NCBI GenBank assembly: GCA_016208345.1
Contig: JACQYG010000242.1
Location: forward strand, 1-9,055
Direction: 5' to 3'
Source: Chloroflexota bacterium
GTDB lineage: Bacteria; Chloroflexota; DTOL01; JACQYG01
DNA: 9,055 nucleotides
Part shown: piece after piece, positions 1 to 5,401 of the stretch
Position numbering within the stretch: position 1 is the first letter of the stretch
How the letters are laid out: every line of letters starts with the position of its first letter
Position numbers and translations under genes: made by a program
Notes under the pieces: generated by a model
What the model was told of the DNA's origin: nothing
What the model saw: the letters and a program-made list of their open reading frames with translations, nothing else
The model's database searches: none

Positions 1-661
1 GGCCCTGGCGGGCATCTCGTTCCAGGTAGACGAGGGGGAGATCGTCACCCTTATTGGCGCTAACGGGGCGGGGAAGTCCACCACGCTACGTACCATCTCG
101 GGGCTGATCCCTGCCCGTTCCGGCAGTGTGACCTTCCAGGGAAAGAACCTACTGGCCTGTCCGCCCCATGAGATCGTGGATATGGGGGTGGCCCACGTTC
201 CGGAGGGCCGGGGCATTTTCGGTAACCTCACCGTACTGGAGAACCTGAGGCTGGCTACCTACTCGGTCAAGGACAGAGAGGAGATCAGGCGGCGATTCAA
301 GAGAGTCTTTGGCCTGTTCCCGCGTCTGGAAGAGCGCAAAGGTCAGCTCAGCGCCACCCTTTCCGGCGGCGAGCAGCAGATGCTGGCGGTGGCCCGGGCG
401 CTGATGACCGGCGGCAAACTCATGCTCCTGGACGAGCCGTCCATGGGCCTCTCTCCGATACTGGTGCGAGAGATCTTCCGCACAATCCAGGAGATAAACC
501 AGACCGGCACGACCATCCTCCTGGTGGAGCAAAACGCCCGCATGGCCTTGCGGGTGGCGAACCGGGCCTACGTATTGGAGACGGGAAGGATCACCCTATC
601 AGGCAAGCCCGAGGAGATGGCGAAGAACCCGGAGGTGCGGAAGGCCTACCTGGGGGGATGA
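1..661 (+). CDS. livF: Branched-chain amino-acid ABC transporter ATP-binding protein (LivF type), 5' end cut off
   Basis: This is the cytoplasmic ATPase subunit that powers a high-affinity importer for branched-chain amino acids or related small amides. Reading from base 2 gives 219 residues to the TGA at 659-661. LivF proteins usually have about 235-240 residues, so only some 15-20 N-terminal residues are missing. Visible motifs in order are Walker A GANGAGKS (bases 56-79), the family-typical [17 protein letters not shown] stretch, the ABC signature LSGGEQQ, Walker [14 protein letters not shown] with its catalytic Glu, and the switch region LLVEQNA. The short C-terminus ending YLGG is typical of LivF rather than LivG. 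An internal GTG at 128 could open a shorter frame but would lose Walker A, so it is not the start. Other transporter subunits would lie to the left of the window. The substrate cannot be read from this subunit alone. Confidence 0.93.
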   Translation, partial: ALAGISFQVDEGEIVTLIGANGAGKSTTLRTISGLIPARSGSVTFQGKNLLACPPHEIVDMGVAHVPEGRGIFGNLTVLENLRLATYSVKDREEIRRRFKRVFGLFPRLEERKGQLSATLSGGEQQMLAVARALMTGGKLMLLDEPSMGLSPILVREIFRTIQEINQTGTTILLVEQNARMALRVANRAYVLETGRITLSGKPEEMAKNPEVRKAYLGG

Positions 662-673
662 GTAGATTCTGCG

Positions 674-1711
674 ATGAATAAGATCATTGACCTCCGCAGC
701 GACACGGTCACCCAGCCCACCCCGGCCATGCGGGAGGCCATGTATCGGGCCGAGGTGGGCGACGACGTCTTCGGCGAGGATCCCACGGTCAACCGCCTGG
801 AGGAGTTGGCCGCGGAGAAGGTGGGCAAGGAGGCTTCCCTCTTCGTGGTCAGCGGCACTATGGGTAACCTGGTATCCATCGTCACCCATTGCCAGCGGGG
901 CGACGAGGTGATCATCGGCGATCAGGCCCACGCTTTCTACTACGAGGTGGGCGGCTCCGCCGTCCTGGGTGGCCTGCCGTTCCACCCCCTGCCCAACCGG
1001 GATGGTATGCTAGATCCCGGGGAGGTGGAGGCGGCCATTCGAGCGGACAACATCCACATGCCTCGGACCGGCCTGGTGTGCCTGGAGAACACCCACAACC
1101 GCCAAGGCGGCGTGGCCCTGACCCCCGCCCAGATGGACTCGGTGATCCGGGTGGCCCGCCGATACAACGTGCCGGTACACCTGGACGGCGCCCGTATCTT
1201 CAACGCCGCAGTGGCCCTGGGGCTGGACGTCCGGGAGCTGACCCGCAACGTGGATTCGGTGATGTTCTGCCTCTCAAAAGGCCTCTCGGCGCCCGTGGGC
1301 TCCATGGTGGCTGGCGACAAGGACTACATCCAGCGGGCCCGCAAATACCGCAAGATGGTCGGTGGGGGGTTACGCCAGGCGGGGATACTGGCCGCCGCCG
1401 GGATAGTGGCCCTCACGGAGATGGTGGACCGGATGGCGGAGGATCACGAAGCCGCCCAACTCCTGGCCCAGGGGTTGAGCCAGATCAAGGGTCTGATCAT
1501 CGATCCGCAGAAGGTCCAAACGAACATCGTGGTGTTCGAGGTGGGCTCCCCTGGGCCCAGCGCCCAGGAGTTCGTGGCGAACCTGGCCAAAGAGGGGGTC
1601 AGGGTGATCCCCTTCGGCGGGCGCCGCCTGCGGGCGGTCACCCATTACGGTATTGAGAAACAGGACATCTTCATGGCCCTGGCCGCCATCCGCAGGATCA
1701 TGGCCACATAG
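674..1711 (+). CDS. ltaE: Low-specificity L-threonine aldolase family, PLP-dependent
   Basis: A 345-residue fold-type I PLP enzyme expected to cleave L-threonine or L-allo-threonine to glycine and acetaldehyde in the cytoplasm. The N-terminal [19 protein letters not shown] is the family hallmark. Other landmarks are [15 protein letters not shown], His86 in [10 protein letters not shown] (the residue that stacks on the cofactor in this family), ENTHNRQGG, Asp171 and Arg174 in [14 protein letters not shown], and the Schiff-base Lys202 in [12 protein letters not shown]. Length matches the family. The ATG at 674 places the N-terminal motif exactly where expected. It follows the LivF gene by 12 bases, so co-transcription is likely. 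The nearest purine-rich run (GGGGGG, just before the LivF stop) is too far upstream to be a good ribosome site, so translation may be coupled. Some relatives act on other beta-hydroxy amino acids, and stereospecificity is not determinable here. Confidence 0.93.
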   Translation: MNKIIDLRSDTVTQPTPAMREAMYRAEVGDDVFGEDPTVNRLEELAAEKVGKEASLFVVSGTMGNLVSIVTHCQRGDEVIIGDQAHAFYYEVGGSAVLGGLPFHPLPNRDGMLDPGEVEAAIRADNIHMPRTGLVCLENTHNRQGGVALTPAQMDSVIRVARRYNVPVHLDGARIFNAAVALGLDVRELTRNVDSVMFCLSKGLSAPVGSMVAGDKDYIQRARKYRKMVGGGLRQAGILAAAGIVALTEMVDRMAEDHEAAQLLAQGLSQIKGLIIDPQKVQTNIVVFEVGSPGPSAQEFVANLAKEGVRVIPFGGRRLRAVTHYGIEKQDIFMALAAIRRIMAT

Positions 1712-1722
1712 CGCCAGAATAG

Positions 1723-1752
1723 CAAAACGGCCGGCTATCCGCTGCCGGCCGT
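1723..1752 (-). terminator. Intrinsic terminator of the unassigned RNA, possibly bidirectional
   Basis: The arms ACGGCCGGC (1727-1735) and GCCGGCCGT (1744-1752) are perfect 9-bp complements around an 8-base loop. Read on the - strand the hairpin runs into TTTTGC, a proper if short T-run. Read on the + strand it is followed by CTGTTCAAG, a poor tail, although it sits 15 bases after the aldolase stop and may still help end that transcript. The - reading fits the end of the structured RNA encoded just to its right. Confidence 0.7.
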
Positions 1753-1773
1753 CTGTTCAAGTATTCGAAATCA

Positions 1774-2057
1774 AATGCCCCAAGTAACCTCGAGTTGAGG
1801 CTGCGGTTTCCGCTAGCCTACTAACCCGGGGCTTGCGCCTCGAGGACCTGTAGGCCGGTCAGCGGACCTGCTGCTAGACCCTTCGGTTACCCGACTGATC
1901 CAGTCCACCGGTTGGTTTCCCCGAAGCCTTGCGGCTTCTTTTCGCCAACTTGCAGTTCTAATCGGCTGTCGCCAACCGAAGAGAGCCGCTCGCCGATTTC
2001 CAGGGATTTTCAGCTAGTTTCCCCCGCGGCAATCGCTCGCCGATTTCTTGGGGCACT
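1774..2057 (-). ncRNA. Large structured non-coding RNA, family not recognised
   Basis: No protein frame is credible here, but the - strand has the marks of a complete RNA gene: a promoter ending at 2062, a body whose ends pair, and a terminator at 1752-1723. The outermost helix joins 2057-2047 to 1784-1774 (TGCCCCAAG with CTTGGGGCA plus one G-U and one A-U pair, 11 bp). Inside are hairpins capped by GNRA tetraloops, but only when read on the - strand: a 7-bp stem with GCGA (1979-1962), a 6-bp stem with GCAA (1938-1923), a GUAA loop (1894-1883) and a 3-bp stem with GCAA (1839-1830). Longer helices pair 1949-1945 with 1915-1911, 2030-2026 with 1989-1985 and 1856-1850 with 1821-1815. A 7-bp pairing of 1845-1839 with 1794-1788 would form a pseudoknot. 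The body is about 284 nt and the full transcript about 330 nt. I looked for tmRNA, RNase P, SRP and 6S hallmarks and found none. Function unknown. Confidence 0.75.
1987..2047 (-). repeat. 14-nt direct repeat inside the structured RNA
   Basis: GAAATCGGCGAGCG occurs twice on the - strand, at 2047-2034 and 2000-1987, 47 bases apart and both near the 5' end of the RNA. The first copy can form a 5-bp hairpin with the following bases (AATCG with CGATT, 2045-2041 and 2035-2031). The second is followed by different bases (GCTCTC) and cannot form the same stem. Confidence 0.8.
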
Positions 2058-2061
2058 ATGT

Positions 2062-2091
2062 AGTATACCACCCTAAAGTGGCAAAAGTCAA
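2062..2091 (-). promoter_or_regulatory. Sigma-70-type promoter for the structured RNA
   Basis: On the - strand TTGACT (2091-2086) and TATACT (2067-2062) are separated by 18 bases, each one mismatch from consensus. The expected start lies about 5-7 bases downstream, at 2057-2055, which is the 5' edge of the closing helix of the RNA. The coincidence of predicted start and helix edge supports both calls. Confidence 0.78.
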
Positions 2092-2180
2092 TAGAATTCG
2101 GGCCCTTCTAGGCCAATCGCGAAATTTAAGGTTCCTGCGCCTGCTCGTGCTTGACACCTGAACGGTGGAACGCGGCCTAG

Positions 2181-2229
2181 ACACCTTCCAGGTGTTAGAC
2201 TCGATCCTGAACCTGGAACCCCGTTCCAG
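2181..2229 (-). terminator. Two tandem hairpins after the CpaE-like gene, no T-run
   Basis: Just past the stop codon of the CpaE-like gene (reading on the - strand) lie a 7-bp stem CTGGAAC/GTTCCAG with a 3-base loop (2213-2229) and a 6-bp stem ACACCT/AGGTGT with a 3-base loop (2181-2195), the latter extendable by CTA/TAG across a bulge. Neither is followed by a run of T. They could stabilise the mRNA 3' end or assist factor-dependent termination. They are weak as intrinsic terminators. Confidence 0.4.
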
Positions 2230-2236
2230 CCACGCA

Positions 2237-3436
2237 CTATGCGCCCTTGGGCGCCGTCTTGAGCACCACCTGGTTGGCGATGGCCTTAAAAGCGTTGGTC
2301 AAGGGCGTGGACCGGGGGGACTCGGCCAGGGTCATGCCAGCGTTGATGTACGGCTGGAGGGAGACGAAATCATCCGGCAGACTGCCGGCCACCGGGTAGT
2401 CCTCGAAGAGCCTGGCCACCTCATCGGGCTTGATCTCCAGCCTCTTGGAGATTTTGTTCAGCACCAGGCTGATGTTGGCCTTGGCTATCCCCAGCTCGGA
2501 GAACAGGTCCAGCGCCGACTTGGTTGCCCGGATGGAGAATACCTCGGGGGTGCAGATAAACAGGATGTGATCCGCCGCCTCCAGAGCAGCCACAGTGGCG
2601 CCAGTCAAAGAAGAACTGGTATCCACCACCACGTAGTCGAAGTATCTCTTGAGGGCGCTGAGTATCTTCCGGACGGCATCGTCGCCGACCAGCTCTGCCT
2701 GTTGCGGTTGAACTGGCGCGCTCAAGAAACGCAGCCCGGAGGAATGGGTGACCATGACGTTGTTCAGGTAGTCGATGTTCAATTCATCGGCTACGGGCAA
2801 GAGGTCGATGATGTTGCGCGGCGGCTCCAGCCCCAGGGCCAGGCCGCAGTCCCCAAACTGCAGGCTCAGGTCCACCAACGCCACTCGCCCCTGGGGTTGT
2901 GTCTTGGCCAGGAATACCGCGGTGTTGGTGGCCACCACCGTCTTGCCGGAGCCCCCCTTAGGCCCGTAAACCGCCACCACCCGGCTGGATAGGACCTTGT
3001 ACTCCCCCTCGCCTCCGGCGGCCAGGCTCACCCTCCGGCGCCGCGGCGCATCCAACTCATAGGCGTGGGTGATGCTGGAGACCAATTGGTCCAGGGTGGG
3101 GGGCGTGGTGATCACGTCCCGGGCGCCGGTGAGCAGGACCTGGCGGAGGAAATCGGCGTCCTCGCGGTCGGCCAGGATCAGCGTGGAGGTCATGGGGGCC
3201 AGGCTATTCATCTGCCTGGCGATCTCCAATGCCGGCGTCCGGGGGATGTTCTCGTCCACCAGCAGGACGTCAGGCTTGACATCCACCGCCTTTTTCAAAC
3301 ATTCGTTGCCATCGCTGGCGGTGCCGATTATATCGATGGCGAAGCTCTCCTTCAGCAAGAGCCGTATGCTCTCCACGAGCTCCACGTTGTTCGAAGCCAC
3401 AAGAACCCTGATCTTGCTCGGTCTAACCAGGTCCAT
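2237..3436 (-). CDS. CpaE/TadZ-like pilus ATPase: degenerate receiver domain plus MinD/ParA-type ATPase
   Basis: Proteins of this type (CpaE/TadZ) help place the Tad/Flp pilus machinery at the cell pole. From the ATG at 3436 it has 399 residues. Residues about 9-127 form a response-regulator-like domain: Asp61 (LLVDENIP) stands at the phosphoacceptor position, but the acidic pair expected after strand 1 is ASNN, and the conserved Lys near the end is replaced (VITTPP), so phosphorylation is doubtful. Residues about 151-395 are a deviant-Walker ATPase: GPKGGSGKT (158-166) with the signature Lys160 and Lys165, LVDLSLQFGD (Asp189), and VVVDTSS (Asp272). Start choice: an ATG nine bases upstream (3445) lies one base from the GGGAGG ribosome site, too close, whereas the ATG at 3436 is ten bases away. 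It follows the CpaB-like gene after about 70 bases. A general MinD/ParA relative is the alternative reading. Confidence 0.88.
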   Translation of the reverse strand: MDLVRPSKIRVLVASNNVELVESIRLLLKESFAIDIIGTASDGNECLKKAVDVKPDVLLVDENIPRTPALEIARQMNSLAPMTSTLILADREDADFLRQVLLTGARDVITTPPTLDQLVSSITHAYELDAPRRRRVSLAAGGEGEYKVLSSRVVAVYGPKGGSGKTVVATNTAVFLAKTQPQGRVALVDLSLQFGDCGLALGLEPPRNIIDLLPVADELNIDYLNNVMVTHSSGLRFLSAPVQPQQAELVGDDAVRKILSALKRYFDYVVVDTSSSLTGATVAALEAADHILFICTPEVFSIRATKSALDLFSELGIAKANISLVLNKISKRLEIKPDEVARLFEDYPVAGSLPDDFVSLQPYINAGMTLAESPRSTPLTNAFKAIANQVVLKTAPKGA

Positions 3437-3516
3437 GTTCGTCATTCCTCCCTATCCGGGCCTCGTGCCCGAGCTACGCGAAAATTGGGAAAACATTCAA
3501 CCGGTATCGCAACCGG

Positions 3517-4341
3517 CTACTTGAATGAGTCGATGGTGACCGGGGCCACCCGGATGGGGTTGGGGTCGTTGATCGGGCGCAGCAGCAGCCGTACCTCCTG
3601 GCCGAAATTCACCATCCAGCTCAACCTCATGGCGTCCTCCACCCTTAGAGCCAGGGTGATGCCGGCCACAACTCGCCGGGTGACGCCCGCGACTTGTAAG
3701 GCCATCTCGGCGGTGGGTGTAGGCCCTGGGGTAGGCACAGCGCCACCCGTAGTTGGAGCCTGTAGGAATTGCTCGCTGGGTACGTAGACATCCAACACTT
3801 CCACGTTCTGGATCAGGAGCGTGGTCTTGCCGGAGACCACGGAGCCGGTGGTGCCGGGGATGGCCGGCCCTCCGCCCGCCTGGGCCTGCTGCTTCTGGCC
3901 CCGGTCCTCGATGTAGGAGGCGATGATGTCCACCCGACTGCCGGGGCGGATGCCGCTGGCCACCGTGGCCACCTGGTCCGCCGGAACGGTCACCGCCCTC
4001 ATCCCTGGCTCCAGCTTCCAGCCTTCGGCCACCCCATTTCGCGAGAGTATATCGCCCTTGTTATACCAGATCAGCGATATCCTGCGTCCCGCCAACTCCT
4101 CCACGCTCTGGAAGTAGGTGAAGCGGTAGCTCTTGACCGGCACCGTGTCGGTGGTGACCATCTCCGGGGTGATCAAGGTCCCCGGGGCGATCTCCTGCGC
4201 CGCCACCACTACCTGCATGGGATCGTACCTCTTCTCCAGGGCCACCACGAAGATGAGAAACAGTACCGCGGTAAAGATAGCCAGGACAACGGCCACGATG
4301 GTAAACGCCAGGCCGCGCCTCTTTTGCTCTTGGGGGTTCAT
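3517..4341 (-). CDS. cpaB: Flp/Tad pilus assembly protein, CpaB/RcpC family
   Basis: CpaB/RcpC proteins are membrane-anchored periplasmic or extracytoplasmic components of the Tad/Flp pilus. This 274-residue protein begins MNPQEQKRRG, a short basic tail, followed by a single hydrophobic segment (about 11-35) that would anchor it with the rest outside. Residues about 41-105 are an SAF-like domain (VVVAAQEIAPGTLITPEMV, with RISLIWYNKGDILSRNGV). The RcpC-type domain follows: GMRAVTVPADQVATVASGIRPGSRVDIIASY (113-143). A Gly/Gln-rich stretch (148-165) and a Pro/Thr-rich stretch (196-212) are probably flexible linkers. A strong ribosome site, GGAGG, lies eight bases before the ATG and inside the last codons of the DegV-like gene, whose stop is only five bases upstream, so the two are co-translated. 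A 5-bp hairpin at 3501-3516 just after the stop is too weak to end the transcript. Confidence 0.9.
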   Translation of the reverse strand: MNPQEQKRRGLAFTIVAVVLAIFTAVLFLIFVVALEKRYDPMQVVVAAQEIAPGTLITPEMVTTDTVPVKSYRFTYFQSVEELAGRRISLIWYNKGDILSRNGVAEGWKLEPGMRAVTVPADQVATVASGIRPGSRVDIIASYIEDRGQKQQAQAGGGPAIPGTTGSVVSGKTTLLIQNVEVLDVYVPSEQFLQAPTTGGAVPTPGPTPTAEMALQVAGVTRRVVAGITLALRVEDAMRLSWMVNFGQEVRLLLRPINDPNPIRVAPVTIDSFK

Positions 4342-4346
4342 TCAAT

Positions 4347-5249
4347 TCACCTCCACTTTGCTAGGCTCCGGGCCCATCGCCTCATGCGCTCTAACTCGGC
4401 CTGTGCCGGGTAGATCAAGAGTTGAACGAAATCGCCGGGGAAGTATGAGGAGGTCAGCAGCGTGGCCCGCCCCATCTGGACGTTCTCGATCTGCAACTGA
4501 GGGAGTCTGGACAGCTCTTGCTGCATCTGCCTGGCCTGGCCTTCCATGCCCCGATAGGCGATCCAGGCGTTGCATGGGCCGGTTATCTCGTTGAAAAGCT
4601 GGGCGCTCTTGGCCAGCCTGATGGTGGAACCCTCCTGTTCGACCTTGAACGCGCCGGAGGATCGGTCCACCGACAGGAGATAGGTGCTGCCAAGCAAACC
4701 CTTTTTCAGCCCCTCCAGGCCCGTGGATGCCGCCGTGGTGGGCAAGCCCTTCAGGTCCTTGGTCAGGAACAGGGTCTGCACGGTGCTCTGCAGGCGGGAA
4801 AGCAGGATCGTGATCTGATCCAGGGTGCTATCCCCCAGGGCAGCCTGGGCAGCAGCCTGAGCCATGAACCCCACGCCAGCGCCCAGGGTGTTGGCCTCGA
4901 AGACCTGCAGGTTTATCGCCGGCGTAACCAGGTTCTTGGCCACCCGCGCCAGGCGGGCGGAGGGGTCAAGGGCATTGGGTGGGTGTACCGAGACCACGGC
5001 CGCGCCGCCGCGGCCGCATTCGCGGTAGGTGATAAGGAAATCGTCCAACTGGGGAGGTGAGAGGACTCCCCTGGCGCCGGCGCCGACCCTGGCCTCCACG
5101 TCGCGGGCCAAGGCCTTTCGGGAGATCTCGTAGACCCGCCCTCCCACCTGGATGCGGCGTGGCACGATCACAATCCCCAATTGGTTGATCAATTCAGGAT
5201 TGAGATCCACACCGCCGTCGGTGGCGACGACGACCTGCTGCCCGTCCAT
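4347..5249 (-). CDS. DegV-family-like protein with altered lipid-binding motifs
   Basis: DegV (FakB-type) proteins bind fatty acids in the cytoplasm, and some present them to a kinase. The 300-residue length and order of motifs match: VVVATDGGVDLNPELINQLGIVIVPRRIQVGGRVY (6-40), LSPPQLDDFLITYRE (63-77), a middle segment FEANTLGAGVGFMAQAAAQ (117-135), LFLTKDLKGL with KKGLLGSTYLLSVD (160-195) and a C-terminal domain GPCNAWIAYRGMEGQA. Several usual ligand contacts are changed: the N-terminal TDS is TDG (10-12), the SSxxSGTY loop reads HPPNALDPSA, and the C-terminal HTGPG-like loop reads SYFPGD (268-273). It may bind a different ligand or none. The start has GAGGTG four bases before the ATG, next to GAGG. 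It is the first gene after the promoter at 5314-5341 and leads a unit with the CpaB- and CpaE-like genes, which is an unusual partnership. No kinase (FakA) gene is visible. Confidence 0.75.
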   Translation of the reverse strand: MDGQQVVVATDGGVDLNPELINQLGIVIVPRRIQVGGRVYEISRKALARDVEARVGAGARGVLSPPQLDDFLITYRECGRGGAAVVSVHPPNALDPSARLARVAKNLVTPAINLQVFEANTLGAGVGFMAQAAAQAALGDSTLDQITILLSRLQSTVQTLFLTKDLKGLPTTAASTGLEGLKKGLLGSTYLLSVDRSSGAFKVEQEGSTIRLAKSAQLFNEITGPCNAWIAYRGMEGQARQMQQELSRLPQLQIENVQMGRATLLTSSYFPGDFVQLLIYPAQAELERMRRWARSLAKWR

Positions 5250-5267
5250 CCTCCACCTCGCCGTTCT

Positions 5268-5281
5268 CCCGATTAATCGGG
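5268..5281. promoter_or_regulatory. 14-bp perfect palindrome in the leader of the DegV-CpaB-CpaE unit
   Basis: CCCGATTAATCGGG is a perfect palindrome lying between the promoter (about 26-40 bases past the expected start) and the ribosome site. As DNA it suits a dimeric repressor acting as a roadblock. As RNA it would form a stem with almost no loop, so the DNA-site reading is preferred. No matching second copy was seen in the window. Confidence 0.45.
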
Positions 5282-5291
5282 GCGTGAATCA

Positions 5292-5310
5292 GCTAAAACG
5301 GTGATTTAGC
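5292..5310 (-). promoter_or_regulatory. Hairpin at the very 5' end of the DegV-CpaB-CpaE mRNA
   Basis: GCTAAA (5292-5297) and TTTAGC (5305-5310) pair across a 7-base loop. The expected transcription start is around 5307, so this AT-rich 6-bp stem would sit at or straddle the start. It could be an mRNA-stabilising 5' stem or an operator half-site pair. Confidence 0.4.
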
Positions 5311-5313
5311 CCT

Positions 5314-5341
5314 ATTATACAACATCACTGGCCATTTTCAA
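5314..5341 (-). promoter_or_regulatory. Sigma-70-type promoter of the DegV-CpaB-CpaE unit
   Basis: On the - strand TTGAAA (5341-5336) and a perfect TATAAT (5319-5314) are separated by 16 bases. The expected start is near 5307, giving a leader of about 58 bases before the ATG at 5249. No other promoter of this quality lies upstream of the three genes. Confidence 0.8.
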
Positions 5342-5346
5342 GGGTT

Positions 5347-5395
5347 TGGCGCTTTGCTTGCAATCAAATATCCCGTACCTCTCGGGAACGCGCCA
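5347..5395 (-). terminator. Nested inverted repeats after adenine deaminase, weak terminator
   Basis: Beginning six bases past the adenine deaminase stop, an outer 6-bp repeat GCGCCA/TGGCGC (5395-5390 and 5352-5347 on the - strand) encloses an inner TCCCG/CGGGA stem (5387-5383 and 5375-5371) that is followed by TATTTGATTG. The tail is only moderately T-rich. It probably limits read-through into the promoter of the next unit. Confidence 0.45.
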
Positions 5396-5401
5396 GGCTT
5401 C

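Noticed and set aside
1923..1942. GAAGCC-TTGC-GGCTTC-TTTT read as a + strand terminator
   Set aside because: On the + strand it looks like a short terminator, but it lies about 210 bases beyond the aldolase stop with no gene between. On the - strand it is a GCAA-capped hairpin nested inside the structured RNA, which explains it better.
1774..2057. tmRNA, RNase P RNA, SRP RNA or 6S RNA as the identity of the structured RNA
   Set aside because: No alanine tRNA-like ends with CCA and no tag frame (tmRNA); no GAGGAAAGUCC/ACAGAA core (RNase P); no GGAA-capped SRP helix with its AGCAGCC side; too branched for 6S. TTCGAAT near 1764 resembles a T-loop but has no stem or CCA.
2069..2076. AGGGTGGT on the - strand as a T-box sequence
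   Set aside because: It lies within the promoter spacer, is not followed by the ACCGCG part, and no tRNA-synthetase or amino-acid gene follows on that strand.
2165..2992. Long + strand open frame of 275 codons opposite the CpaE-like gene
   Set aside because: It is the shadow of the CpaE-like gene: low-complexity Gly/Gln/Val/His composition, no motif, no ribosome site. The - strand protein has clear domains.
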